This document shows, piece by piece, positions 36,611 to 50,100 of a stretch of 64,000 bases of DNA. Position 1 is the first letter of the stretch, and every line of letters starts with the position of its first letter. Made by a program: the position numbers and the translations under genes. The stretch is from Apostichopus japonicus (lineage: Eukaryota; Echinodermata; Holothuroidea; Aspidochirotida; Stichopodidae), in NCBI RefSeq assembly GCF_037975245.1, contig NC_092573.1, positions 22,723,265 through 22,787,264 on the forward strand. Direction: 5' to 3'. Under the pieces are notes generated by a model. That model did not search any database and was not told the DNA's origin. It saw only the letters and a program-made list of their open reading frames with translations.

Positions 36611-37696
36611 ATGCCTCGACCTGCCCGAAATACCTACAGCGACGCTAAGCCACCTTACTCGTACATCTCGTTAACGGCAATGGCGATACAAAACTCAGAT
36701 GAAAAAATGCTTCCGCTGAGCGAAATATATAAATTCATCATGGACAGATTTCCATATTACAGGAAAAACACTCAAAGATGGCAAAATTCTCTGAGACATA
36801 ATCTCTCATTTAACGATTGTTTCCTGAAGATCCCACGACGACCGGACAGGCCCGGCAAGGGGAGCTACTGGGCGCTTCACCCTCTCAGCGGGGATATGTT
36901 TGAAAATGGCAGTTTTCTAAGAAGAAGGAAGAGATTTAAATCGCCTAGAATCACAGCGATTGATACTCATATGAATATCAAACAGATAGACTCGGCCAAA
37001 GTGTTTCAGGACCAAGTCAAATTAGGGATTCCACCTTACGCTGCCCTTGGGCCAGTGCCTCCTTATGCAATGCCAAATTATTTTAATCCTGCAATGCAAT
37101 GTTGTACACCACCGGCAACTTCTCCATGTACTCCGCCGAGCCCACCGGCTTCCAAGTCACCTTCTAGTCCTAAACAATCTTTTTCAATCGACAATATTAT
37201 CTCACCGGATTTCAAGCCGTCATCTAACGCCACCAAAGTCCCTTCTTCCAAGGAACCCGAGCAGCTTGAGTCTAATCCACCTACCATTAAACATACTGCT
37301 GGATCAACCATTTCAAAATCTTTCCCAATGGAGTTGATGACACCGTCTTTCTCATGGAGACCCTTGGTACCACCGTTCGGGTTACCAGAGGGGTGTTGTG
37401 ATTTGTCAAACCGAGCACTCGGTGGTAGCAATGATTGTCGCGAGTGTACCAATAAATGCAGTCATAAAATCAGACCGACACATTTTCACGGAAACCCACC
37501 AATTTTTCCACTACCTCTGAGACCCTCTTTTGAACAGTCTGCTGCATTACACGGCTTGGCGATACCCCCTTCCGTTGCCATGGGAATGGGGATACACCAC
37601 ATGCTACCAGCAGCCGGAATTGGATGCCCCCTTCCACCAACCCTGCTTCGATTTCCTCCGAAACATCACGTGAGTACAACAGACAAGGAAACATGA
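36611..37696 (+). CDS. foxB: Forkhead transcription factor FoxB, intronless
   Basis: A nuclear DNA-binding regulator used in embryonic (neural/ectodermal) patterning. The 361-residue protein starts [20 protein letters not shown], the signature FoxB N-terminus; the ATG at 36611 has A at -3. The forkhead domain covers about 13-107, with the recognition helix [15 protein letters not shown] at 57-71 and the class-typical [14 protein letters not shown] at its end. At 191-198, FSIDNIIS matches the Groucho/TLE-binding eh1-type motif found at this place in FoxB proteins. The tail is Pro/Ser-rich, with an unusual Cys/His cluster at 262-293. Single-exon structure is usual for FoxB genes. A GTG two codons upstream is in frame but not a plausible start. 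AATAAA-like signals lie from about 37793 onward. Confidence 0.96.
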   Translation: MPRPARNTYSDAKPPYSYISLTAMAIQNSDEKMLPLSEIYKFIMDRFPYYRKNTQRWQNSLRHNLSFNDCFLKIPRRPDRPGKGSYWALHPLSGDMFENGSFLRRRKRFKSPRITAIDTHMNIKQIDSAKVFQDQVKLGIPPYAALGPVPPYAMPNYFNPAMQCCTPPATSPCTPPSPPASKSPSSPKQSFSIDNIISPDFKPSSNATKVPSSKEPEQLESNPPTIKHTAGSTISKSFPMELMTPSFSWRPLVPPFGLPEGCCDLSNRALGGSNDCRECTNKCSHKIRPTHFHGNPPIFPLPLRPSFEQSAALHGLAIPPSVAMGMGIHHMLPAAGIGCPLPPTLLRFPPKHHVSTTDKET

Positions 37697-38360
37697 CGGA
37701 GAAATGTGTGGAGAAAATATTTTAAAAAAATATTTCAAAAAAATAAGGAAAGACAGTTTGGCGAAGGCCAAAAGAACTGATCTCTTTGATAATAAAAATA
37801 AAGTATCGTTTTACTTATTATATAAATCATGAAACAGACACAAAGAAATAAAACAAGAAATTCAACTTTCCATTTCCCTCCGAGAAGCAGCTATAGATAA
37901 AAAGGCACTGATTTTTTAAAGGGGTAAAAAATCATGAAAGAAGAACGGTCATAGCTGTTCCAGATTATTGGGCAGAAAATTTTTATGTTTTCAAGAGTTT
38001 TTTTTAAGTTTTATAACTTTCTTTACGTTCTTGCCCAATTAAACAGAAATTTGGACACATATTTTACGATGTGTTGGACAATGTGTATATTTGTTTTACT
38101 AAATGCTATCGCAAACTTAAGTCATATCGCTCTATCTGCTGTTTTGTATTTGTGCCAAAAACATTTGGACTTTTTGAATTTATATTTAAAAAAGAGAAGA
38201 ACAATTTATCTTAAATTTCACTTTTAAGTTCTTCTCAACTTTCTGCCATTTGAAATTTCAAAGTTGTATACATACATGACCATGAATTGTTTTGTATTTT
38301 TTTTATGAAATACCTGTTATTTGTACGTTTGTGGTCTTTCTAAATAAATGTTATAAAAAC
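37697..38360 (+). other. Presumed 3' UTR of FoxB
   Basis: AT-rich sequence after the stop, with AATAAA-type hexamers near 37794 and 37846 and again near 38342-38347. The choice of end cannot be made from sequence alone. Confidence 0.45.
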
Positions 38361-41157
38361 AAAAATCATAAATTTATGAAACTATTCATATTCAGTATGT
38401 GTTTTTAAAATAACTTTGGGAACGGTTATAAGACAATTACCATTCGAATTGACCAACTTTAACAATGAATGGTGACACATATTCATAGTCTATGGTACAC
38501 ATGTCTTACCATATATTCTGTATTCCTGATCCCTTAGTTCTATTGGAAATATTTTACAGATATAGTTTCAGAAAATAATTTGGGTACTTTGAAGTTTCCA
38601 ACAGAAACAGAATTAATTTAAGCATTTTAAATCATTGTTGCTGCTGCTGGTTTATACCATTTAAGAAATATTCTCTAATTTCACGGAGCAATTTTGTCTA
38701 GATATATACAGCAAATATCTCGCATTGCCACATCATAATAATTCTATACAATATGACTATAGTTGATATCGTGTAATTTATCTGTAGATCTACAATGCAT
38801 ATACACAACTTTTGTATTTATAAATAACCACAAGGTTTCCCAGGAGGTATCCAATTTTTGTATTGAAAGTTGTCCAAATATGTAATAACGTATCGACGTT
38901 TTTTCCCTCCATTTTTGTTATTCTTTGGACTAAAAAAAAATCAAGAATGAAAGAAGAAAGTCAAAAGGTTACCGCCATTATTACGTCATAGTGACGTACC
39001 ACAAACTGGACAATGGAGTTAAATAGGTCTATAAGAGCGCAGATTATCTGATTTAACTCATAAATTGAGATTTAAGTTAGTCATCTGTTATGGTTTTATT
39101 TTTTTAAATATATAGTGATAGCGAAAGACTTAATAATTTATATTTAAAGAAACATTCAATATCCTCGTTTTTTGTCATTTTAACTGACATTTTAGGCAAT
39201 CCTTATTTGGTAGTCTGTCAAGTTTGCGGATAACCCACAAAATGTTTATCATTCTATTATTATTATTATAATGTTAAAATACAGTTCCTATTCTCTTTAC
39301 CATGTTTTAAAAGAATTTCCAATTAAGGGAGTGAGGTGACATAAGCGAAAGAAATTTCTTAAGTAAAATATCTTTCTTTCATATATTTTAAAGCAACGCT
39401 ACCCGTAAATAAAGTTTGTAGTGTACATACACATATTAAGACGCTTAAACTCTGTCGGAAATTCATATAATTATGTATTCGAAATTAAATTGTTGGAATC
39501 TTGAATATTGCTTTTAAAACGATGCATCATAATAACATGTAAACAACTCATCAGTATAACATAAGAAAGAATTGTTTTAATTGTTTGTTTACACTCAAGC
39601 TTAAACAAACAAAATAATCCTTTCCTCATGTCCTTGCATTCCTCTACTACGAGTCCAACAATTTTTAGTCCTTTAGAGTAAACAAATTTTCCGTATTTAT
39701 TTTGACATTTATCCTACAAGAATGATTTCTTTCTCGATGATAGGACCGATCGAAAAATTTATCTCTTATTACTAAAAAGAACTTAGACTTTAATTATGCG
39801 ACCTTAATGAAAGAAAAATACAATCATTCGTGTTAAAATCAACGGAAATTGACAAAAGGGAGAATGAGTCTAACTCTCCCATCATTATTCTCCAGCTGTT
39901 TTATGATTTATGGATAGGAATATAGAAATAAGTACCGATCGAATGATCTCCTAAACGGCGTGTGTCCCTCCGTGATACTCAAGAACGAGATCGTTGTCGT
40001 GCACGCCCGGTGCATGCGTCTATCTTATTTACATTTAAGTGACATGTTCTTTTATAACTTGAGCAAAAATTCTTCTTCTTTTTTTGTGTTTACCTTTTCA
40101 AAACACTGACACTGATCGGTAATGTCTTTAAAAAAAAGAAGAAACTCTCTGAATTCGGGTTATGATCAGGTCGGAAACGAATTTGTCATGTGAATTATAT
40201 TTAACAAAACACACACCGTGATGGCTCGATGACAACATGTTCAAATATTTACGTTTTAATATTTACAAAAATGTCATTGACGCTGTCCCCAATATTTCAA
40301 TTTTCCCACCGAGTCCGAGAGATGCAGGTTTTTTTGTATTATAATGTCACTAGTGTCTTTTTTTTTACATTTTTTTTTATTATATATATATCTTCAATGT
40401 ATAGTCACTCCCTGCACTCTTTTAGTTTCTCGTACCCGTTATCACGCTATTGAGATGATCCGCTCATGTTGGTGTGAATAATATAAACAAGTTACAAAGA
40501 CACTCTGCAGCGTTTTTTCAAGATATCTAGACCTAATCGTATGCCTGCTAGGGGGAAATATTTTTATATGTCATAATGCTGCGCGGGAAAAAAAACCCAC
40601 AAGAAAAGGAGGGGCGGTGTGGGGGGGGGGGTTAGTTATACTAAGTTTGTCTAAGAAAAAAATATTTTATATCATATATGTACATTTTGTGTAAGATGTA
40701 AGATTTCTAAGGCAATATGTGTACAACCTACTGAGTCAGTAATAAAAAAGAATGACTTGAAAATATATACATTTTCTTCACTTTATTTATATTTAAGTGA
40801 TTTTTGTCACAAAAAAAAATAATCTAAAAAAAACTTCCCACAGAGATTATTTCTAAATTACGAAAAAAATGCCATGCTTTTGACATTTACAAAAATTAAA
40901 GTTAACGCTTCTTTAGAAATAATGTCTGAAGGGAAACGGTACTAGGGTGGAGATTGGAATATCTTTCACATAAGGAATGGTACGGTATCCTGTACTGCCA
41001 GAAGTGAAATAATAGATAAATTTACTCCTATTTCTTTCACACTAAAAAATCTTCATCATAAATAGTTCGCTCCGTATTATCCTTGAAAACAAATCACTCC
41101 CTGTTGTTTTATTCAATATCATAACATTTTATAAAACTTTTCTTCAAACGACAAGTG
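38361..41157. other. Gene-free stretch downstream of FoxB
   Basis: Very AT-rich with poly-A/T patches and a G tract at about 40619-40631. No gene is supportable. Confidence 0.45.
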
Positions 41158-41517
41158 ATGGTTGTAGCTTCATCTTACCGTGTTTCTGTCCTTATAGCTT
41201 TACTATTATTGGTTTGTATTGCTCAATATTATTTTAATAACTCTATAGTCGACATCCAACATGTGTATGATTGCGTAGAACGGATTTATTTTTACCTCCA
41301 ATTGTTCAACTCTGACTCGTGGAAGAAAAAGTTCCCACGAATATCCAATAAATTAGCTATTAAATCGATGACTTGTCCTAATAATTATATTTATTGCTTG
41401 CTTTACATTTGCAGTCAACTCTTCTCTGGAGACCAACCAATAAAACTAACGTTATTGGCGTACAAAAATATATATGTCTACAATTTTCTTCGTGAAAAGC
41501 CAAAAAAATCAAATTAA
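41158..41517 (+). CDS. Doubtful small ORF with signal-peptide-like start (119 aa)
   Basis: The open frame starts MVVASSYRVS with a hydrophobic stretch VLIALLLLVC at residues 11-20, then four further Cys (39, 73, 80, 85) and a basic end EKPKKSN. This resembles a small secreted protein in outline. Against it: very AT-rich codon use like the background, a TATA-like TATAAAA at 41130-41136 that is too close to the ATG to serve as a promoter with a leader, and no family resemblance. I give it as a candidate only. Confidence 0.15.
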   Translation: MVVASSYRVSVLIALLLLVCIAQYYFNNSIVDIQHVYDCVERIYFYLQLFNSDSWKKKFPRISNKLAIKSMTCPNNYIYCLLYICSQLFSGDQPIKLTLLAYKNIYVYNFLREKPKKSN

Positions 41518-41611
41518 ATATATGTATATGTGTGTGGCTAATCCTCTTAAATTGCCGTACGGTGTGGGTGAAATCAAATCTTTTCAGTATTAATCGCTTG
41601 CTAAAATCAAT

Positions 41612-41727
41612 ATTGGATTGTCAACATCTGATTATTGGATTATCACTATCTGGTTATTGGATTATTAATATCTGGTTATTGGAGTATTAATATCTGGTTA
41701 TTGGAGTATTAATATCTGGTTATTGGC
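41612..41727 (+). repeat. Short minisatellite, about 28-bp unit, 4-5 copies
   Basis: The unit ttggattattaatatctggt + tattggag repeats with few changes until tggttattggcatt. Confidence 0.9.
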
Positions 41728-44700
41728 ATTATATCAATATTTTAAACATTGTACTACAGGTTGTATCCAAACAACTGATATATAACGTATATTGAATACT
41801 TTAAAATAAAATAATCGACTAAAATTATCGACTGTAAAAAGAATCAGTTACTTCCAAGAATGTTGTAACTATTGAGTTGTAAACTAGGAATACTAAAATT
41901 AATTGAATAACTCAAGAAGAATGAAAAACCTGACTATGCATTGACATAAGAATAATAACTTACATATAAATTAGTTACTTTTTCTCAATTTGTAAACTAC
42001 TTTGCGATACAGACATAAAAAAATATATATATAAATACAAAAGAATGATGCTTAAAATGTAACCTCCGTGAAATACAAAATCGTATCCTCAAATTGATAT
42101 ATCACATATTTATAGATCAATATTTTAAACATCAAATTTTCAATATCTTCTTTTCCAGTGATTTTAGTGCTGCAGTCTTTCTGAATTATTTCAAACACGT
42201 ACTGTTACATTTGTAGGCTTATTTATCAAGTTTCAAGATAAGATTTTGCAATCAGTGTTAACAATTTTCCGTTCATATTTTGTCACTAAAACTTTCTAAT
42301 GCTCCACAATTTTTCTCGGTATATTTCAAAACTCCAAAATTTCGCAATGCGTTCCCAAAAAGCTGATCTAACCAACAAGAGTTTTGACATGGAACGGTCC
42401 TTTAAGCTTGAATTATACCATTCCTTTCACTATCCGTTCCTGCTCCTATACCCCTACCAGCAGGGTTCTTCCGAGTACCAACAACCTTCTCTTGCGAGGG
42501 TGTCAAAAGTTTACATATTTTCAATAAACCAAGGATTATGATTGATTTTATGGTGCAACCGTTAAAGTTATTTCTCTGTTGTCTCGGAATACCTTGGGTG
42601 TCCAACCTTGAAAAGGCAAAGCTGAACACGTTAATTCACAGGTTTTGGTGTACAGATGATAGGCCTACATACGGGAAGCGTTCACACACAAGAGATACAG
42701 TGTAACTGTTAAATTGTTGGCTCTGTGTGTACATGATTTAATTTAGAGACGCTACTGTAAGTTAATAAGGGATTTTTTTCGGTTAGATATTCTTCAGGGT
42801 CTATATCTTCCCACATAAATAATCCTTAAAAAAGTGGGTGTTTTTAAAGAAATAAAGTTCACAAGAAAAACAAATTTGTTTGTTGACTAATAGAACCTTA
42901 ACTTGTTTGATTTTAATGTCAACCATATGAAGGTTTAGTCATACAATGCAAGAACCTTATTTTTTTTTTTGGGGGGGGGGGGGTTTCCATTTTGTTGTAA
43001 TGTCGTGTATCACACTTCGATCAAACCAGATCCTTTAGAATTTGTTCAATGAAACAAGTCATATGTAATATCTATCTTAATTTATTTATCGGCATATGTT
43101 ATTGACCCTATTTTATGTCAAAACAAAACTGTTTTGGCGATTTTATTTTCCTCAAAATCTTCTCACGTTTTACTCATCAGATTTAAAATGTTGTTGCGAA
43201 TTAGTAGACAGCCAATCAAAGCATGACGATACTAGATGCACAAAAGAAAAAAACGTAAGGAAAAAATGCTCATAATACCAATTAATAACCCCCCCCCATT
43301 TCCACCCCACCCCACCCCAACCTATTTTTTTGTGTAGAATGGTTGATTCAAGACTACATTAAGATCATGAATAAAAATACCTCAGAATTTTGCTTCCAAT
43401 CTGAATTGATTGACGTTGACAAAGAGATAGCTCACTTTGAGCAATACCTGTCTTTATTTCTCTTCAGTCAAAATCTGCTTTTAATACTTAAAACGTTTCT
43501 TGTAAAATGCGACATATTTGCCTGTGAGGGTTTGTTGTTGTTACAATATTTACGGATTAAATTTGATTGAGATTCAGTTAGTATTTACTAATAGAAAGGG
43601 GGGAAATAAATATACAAAAAGGCATTTTTCACTATGTTCAAGAATAGTCACTCAAGTTGTAAATACAATATGAATAACTGTTGCGTTGATATTAGAGGGA
43701 TTTTGTGTTTTCGTTGAAAATGTTACCAAATTTTATTCACTAATAAAAAGAAAATGAAAGGCATTAATGGAACTAATAAAGCAACCTCTTTGATATTTTC
43801 ACAACATAAATATTCATTAAGAACGCCATTGGATTTAGAAAACTCGGTCGCCTAAATATTTTTCCTATTATTATTATTAATCACATCTCAATAGCAAATA
43901 TGAAATGTTAAGACAAAAACATTTTCTTTGTAAGCTGATGTTGAAATTGGCCAGTTTAACTAACATGAAATAACTGGTGCGGAATTTTAACATTCATTAG
44001 TTAAACAGAGTTACGCAAATTAATGCAAAAAAAGGTTTTCAAACAAACAACCATGTAAAATTAATTAAAAAATGAATAATACAAAGTAAACCTTGCTCTA
44101 CAAATCCAATACATTTGCCACCATAATCACATTATCGACTTGGTTTCTTTACATTGTTGTACAAAATAAATGTCGATGTAAATACATCTAGCCTATATGT
44201 ACGTTTACCCCAAAGGGCGAACAATATTTCTTAAAATAGACAACGAGCCGTGTAAAAATGATTCAAATGTGTTTTGACGACGGATTTTAAGATAGCTCTT
44301 CAATAACACTTCAGTATATGTGTTTGGCCAGATAACAACATTTAAGAGAAGAACCCATTGTCGGGTACATACCGGATGCATTAAACCAATCGAAGCAAGA
44401 CATATTTATATAGATATATAAATATGTCCAAGGTCACAAATAGACCATTTGCTTTTCACGTTCTTATACTTTATAAAATGATTGCCCATAAGGCATGGCA
44501 GCATTGTTAACATTTTCAATGTCAATAGTACTATAGGTATCATGGTTCATCGTTAATGGTTTCAAATGAGTTGTCCGAGAAATTTTTGGGAGGCCACCCA
44601 ACCCTCCTCCATCTTGTGTCTCCATCAAGAGCAGCAATTATAGCCAGGAGCCAGCACCCCGGTAAGACGCTTATTTCATTATGACGTCATCGTTAATAGG

Positions 44701-46985
44701 ATGTTCATTACTGATGAAAATGACAAACACGAGGACTAATGAATACACGGAAAGGAGCAGAAAAAATGAGGACTAAAAAGGCAAGTTATTATTTTTTTTT
44801 ATCTGATATATTTTTTACTTCCATATGTAACGTTATCATATTATTTTTTTGGTCTTCAATATCTCATATATTTTCAACGTATTAATTATTACATGAGACT
44901 GTAGTGCTTCCATGCTGTGTTTTACATTAAACCCGACTTCAATTAAATATGACACCAAATTTGAAATTCATAAATGTACAATAAAAGAGTTATTGAACTT
45001 TTCATGATACAAATACTTTAATCTTAGATGATACCGTTAGTAACTTGTTAACTATAACAAAATATTCCTACTATAAGAAACTGCTGTGAACACAAATTTA
45101 TTATATTGACCAATATCCAGATATGTGTAAGCTACATGCGCGGTTTGATTAGAATTACGCAACATTATACAATCGAATGAAAAAATAGATATCATTTGCT
45201 GAATGTGTAATCTTGCTATATATTTGGAGGGTAATGCATAGTCCATGTATGCAGGTAAAATCAAACAGCGGGGTTATAGCAGTGATGAAATTCATAATTT
45301 CTTCTTTAAATATATCAACGTGATTAATAAACCATTTTCTTAGTTTCATAATAAAATTATTGGAAAAGAATTTATTCTTTTGATATTCGAGGTGACATAT
45401 CTCAACTGTTATTTCGTTCATCATTTTATTTCTATATTTTATTTTTGAACTGTTCAATCCACTTTCAAACTGTTAGAACCTTGAAAAGTTATACGTTAGC
45501 ATACAAGATGATTAAGTGTGTATGGAAGAAATTAAACATTTATAAATATTTAGATTTACAGAGGAAGTCACCTATCAGTCTGCAATATTGTACGAGTATA
45601 GTTTTAATAACAAGCTGGTTTTATTTGTATTGAATACTCCTGTGTCGTGCAGCGTTTAATGTGTTTGCATCAGCTGAAAGATGTATATGTAATGATCTTA
45701 AAACTATATACTCTCGCTATTATGTTGCGTCTTTATTTTAGCATTCGGTTAAAAATCTGCAAATTGTAAAAAAAACTATGAAGAAAAACTGTTCGCATGT
45801 TCCTCACTTTGACCTTAGATTTATTTACCTTTTGAGTTAAGTCTCTCATGACAACTTGGTGTTTGCATACATGCGACTTAATGAGTGTACGGACCTTGCA
45901 AAGTCATAGAGCAATAGCAGAGTGAGTGGTAATAGTTAAAGATCTATGCCCCCGGGCAACGTCACACTTGGGCTCCGTATAGCCGTTCTGTTTTTATTGA
46001 CATGTGAAGGTATAGGGTATAAGTAGGTATGTATGTTAGGATATGGAGTTAGGATGTGCAAGCTGGAAGAAACCTGCCAGCGACGTGTCAGAGAAAGACC
46101 CCACGGACGGATTTGTAAGATGTGAATTTAATTTAAAAGGAGATTGCTAATTAAGCGATAGATAAACAAGTCATAACATATTTGCGTATTTCATATTGTA
46201 AAATTTTCCGGTTATAGGGAAGCTGTATATACTTGTATCGTCAGGGGTACGTGTTAGTGCTGAAATGATAATGATACAAAACTAGTTCTGTATTCTAATA
46301 CCTCACTAGGTTAGAACATAGCCAGGCTACCTACAAAACTCTTTTGATAAAATTTTGCAGATGGGGGAGGGTGGGGAAGTGAGGTATGGGCCATGAAAGG
46401 TGAGGGGACTTGGGCTAATCATTTCAACTTGTTCCCTTTGTAAATAGCCTATAGCAGAGACGTATTGTGCAGTATATTTCATGCATGGCCATGGTGGATT
46501 AAAAGGTCGGTTTATCTGACTTCTATCACCATCAAGATTAAATTAATGTTATATAATAACGAGAAAACTCTCTAAAAAACCCAACCATATTTTACTAAGT
46601 GCCTATACAGATGGGCCTACAATTTAAACTATGTAGGCTAAAACATTGAACATTTTCGATGTGGTCGCATAGAAAAAAATAACCTTGTGAAATTGTAACC
46701 GATACTTCTCTTCATGGACTCCTTTAAAACAATTTTCGTCATTGAAAACAATTAAACAAACAGAGATAAACATTCATTTGTGCTCCTCTCCACAGTTGAT
46801 TTGCTGTTACGCAATTTACGTCAACCTTTCATTTAACAGTAAAAGAATGCTGGTAAATAACAAGTTCCTTCGCCCCTTCGTCCCTCCCTCTCCTTGCAGC
46901 CAGGACATGCACACCCAACACCATTTTAACGTAACATTTTAACCTAACAGATAGCCCCCCCCCCCCCCCCTCCATCGCACCTCTG
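41728..46985. other. Gene-free stretch
   Basis: AT-rich, with a T/G tract at about 42960-42983, C tracts at 43290-43297 and 46957-46970, and a TGACGTCA octamer at about 44682-44689. Short open frames lack codon or splice support. Confidence 0.45.
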
Positions 46986-46989
46986 GACT

Positions 46990-47110
46990 CGCAATCAGCG
47001 TGCATATAGCCTAGTTGGTTAGGGTGTTCGCATATAAAGCGGTAGGCCCTAGTGCGAATCCCGATGGAGGCCGGAAGTTTATGCACTGGAATTTCCAGCT
47101 CATTACAATT
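46990..47110 (+). mobile_element. Possible tRNA-derived SINE fragment
   Basis: An A-box-like tagcctagttgg at 47007-47018 is followed about 45 bases later by a B-box-like gtgcgaatcc at 47052-47061, the spacing of an RNA polymerase III promoter. The folded tRNA arms are too degenerate for a working tRNA, and the element runs into an A/T-rich tail. Confidence 0.45.
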
Positions 47111-50100
47111 CATAAAAAATATAAACATATATATATATATATTTATATACATTGGTATTTTCTAATACAGTACTCATTATTTGTCAATTATCATTGAATC
47201 ATATCTTATTTCTCTGCTTATATTTATTATCAAAATTATTTTGGAGTAAACCTGGATTTTCTTTATGATATAGATAGTTATATACTCTGTTCCGATATTA
47301 CAATCATACCAAAATATAGAATAAATCTAGACTTACTTCATGGCACCCACTGGTATCTTTGATTTATATCTGTCCATTTGATTGGTTCATTTACGCGACT
47401 GAGTCATTTCTTTTTAACGTTTCCTCTATATTTTTACCGACTTTAGACCCTGAACCGAACCGACCACATAAAAGCAATTTTTAATAAAAAGAGAATGATG
47501 AAGAATAAAGTAACCTGCAAAGCAAATAAACAATCGTTATCGCACAACAGGGTGCCACGACAGTGGTGTAGCATGATCGATAACAGATTCCCTAGCAACG
47601 AAAAACACAGGTGAATTGAAAGGTTTTAGATCATGTCAAGGTGACATAACTACATAACACTACAGTTATAAAGATTCGATTGACCTCGTATTTATGCAAT
47701 GATTACAAATATTTTTACTGCTGTTGTTATATTGACAAAGCCTGTTACTCTATATTCTACTGTAGTATAGTTGTTTTTCAGAATAATCAACACCACTTAA
47801 ATACTGTGATAAGAAAAATATTCTATTTTGCGATACTTGATGGTTTCTATCCTTTGCATTTAAAGATAAACAAACAAACAAATGATTTAATATTCAATAA
47901 TAACAAATATTGTTAAATTTAGTATTATCAAAATTTTATTCAGCAACACGAATGAAAGGTTTTTTTGTGTGCAGATTTGTAGTGAGACCGTGCTTTTTAC
48001 TCACAGTCTGTAGTTTGTTATATATATATATATTTACTAGTACTCATTCTTGTACTCGGGGAACAAACTATAGGGCGAGATTAAGGGATACTCCGGTATA
48101 TAAAGAGAAAAATATCTCACACTGTTAGCTGAAAAACCCCCATCTCAAAATCTTGTTCCCTAATTCAAGATAAGGTTGTTTGAATCTAAACTATTTTAAT
48201 TGAGTTAACCCGCGATTACTCAAGGAATTGGATTAGTACAGAATAGGTGATCTGCGATGTCATTGTGGACAATGCTCTCTTCAGAAGCTCTACTTAGGCT
48301 ATTATAATCTCCTTGTTGATTTATCCTAATTGAAACCTTACACACTTGGAATGTTTGCTTAGCTGGCACTTTTCTCCGTATAAGTTAGAATCGCATCACA
48401 ATTTAACTTCTTTTTTTTTGTGATAGAAACAGTAAGTTTACTTTGTGGATAAAGAATTGAAACGTTATAAAGAAGACATCAAACAAACAAAAGACATTTT
48501 CAGGTGAATTGACCACGTGACATCATTTATTCTGTTGTTGATGCATATTCAAATAATCACCAAATTTAAAAATAAAAAGAGCATATCTTCGCAATATAGA
48601 ATGCAATGAGGATGTGGTTTTGATCTCTTTTAGTATACTGGTATTCAAGTTAGGAGCCTTGTACCCATCAGATCGTACCTATGAAGGGGAATTATACTTG
48701 TACTTACGTTGTCGTGTTGTCAGGTATGTATATATGCATGACACATTGTCCTAAATATCAATTAAGTACACTAAGTTCAGAAATTGATGTATAATTTTTA
48801 TCCAACCCCATGTTAGTGAAGTGTTACTTCTTTCAACTTGCCTGCATGTTTATAGTTGAGATATAAGTTAATTGTATCAGACACAAACTAGTCAACTTTT
48901 TCAATTAATGGTCGACTATTCCTCGTTTCTGAAGTGGTATTGCCGTTTGAATATGTTACAGTATAATCAGGGGCGGTATTCTTAAATCGTTGTGGGTTTG
49001 TCAGTGTGTTAATGATATAGGATAACTGAATCAGCTCTTCAACGTGTTCCTGTCAGTATCATCTAACCAATCAATATAGACATGTCAATTCTTCAAAGCG
49101 AGAAAAGACAGAAACAAATAAAGAAAAAGAACAAACACTAAAGAAAAAGAACAACAATAAAGAAGAAGAAGAAAGAGGGAAATAAAAGACAAACTGCTCC
49201 TCTCCAACTCCACTAACACTGCACTGAGATTTGAAACTATTGTATTCAATTCGCTTCTTTGACGTCTGTCATTTGTATAAATTAATTATATAGGTGTGTA
49301 AATCGTGACAGGGACGTATTTGAATTAACTGACCATTAACACAAAGCATCGATCACTAGCCACTTTGTGCTTGTTGCCTCTAATTCTATGGACTGCCGAA
49401 TGCGCATTGATCTTTTTTTCACACCTTTCAAATCCGACGGACGGCCTTTTTAAAACAGCTCGATCAAAAGTTGCGCAATTTTCGGTCGGAGACAATTTCA
49501 CCTGTGAGGTAGAGTTTACTTTAAAGGTTAAGTCTTTTGTCAATAAGAGGATGGAGAGAGATTATCTTCGTGTTATAGGGTAACTGAGAAGCATTCTAAG
49601 CAGGATTCATTAGTGATGAAGTAAAGGACTTAATTAGAATAATGTGTGTACAAAAGATTTAAATGATAATAGGAAAAAGTTGGAACATGTTGGCAAGTTT
49701 CTCGAAAGATTATAGACAGGTGTATTCTGGAGGTACAGGTTACCTTCCAAGCAGTGACGTGCAGTCGAGTTCACAGGGACCACCCTCCCCACCCCCCCCC
49801 CTCTCATCCTCATGTAATAGTATAGCAATGACCCACTTGCAGTACCAATATACGGTATGTTCCAATTAAGAAATATTATCACATGTTTTGTTTTCGGTCT
49901 TCCTCTCTATGCACATATGTTCCGCTTTTTACTAATCCGTTTCTACTTGTAATTCCTGTCCCACCAATTTTCAATATTGTCATAAATAAATAAACATTCG
50001 CGTATTGTTTACAAAGGTCTATACATGCTTTAATTTATTAAAGTAATAAAATCCCCTTCAAGACCTGCAGTTATTTTATTTCGGTATCTCTTTAAATGAT

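Noticed and set aside
37047-37694. Other open frames on both strands inside FoxB
   Set aside because: Shadows of the FoxB coding sequence in its Pro/Ser-rich part.
49365-49583. Frame with an immunoglobulin-like look (FSVGDNFTCEVEF)
   Set aside because: It begins at TTG with no in-frame ATG, only 72 codons, no splice sites placed to make an exon, and no partner exons.
49750-49810. Possible hAT-like end cagtgacgtgcag, and a similar cagtgacgttgcaag at 63645
   Set aside because: No partner end or flanking duplication was visible for either.
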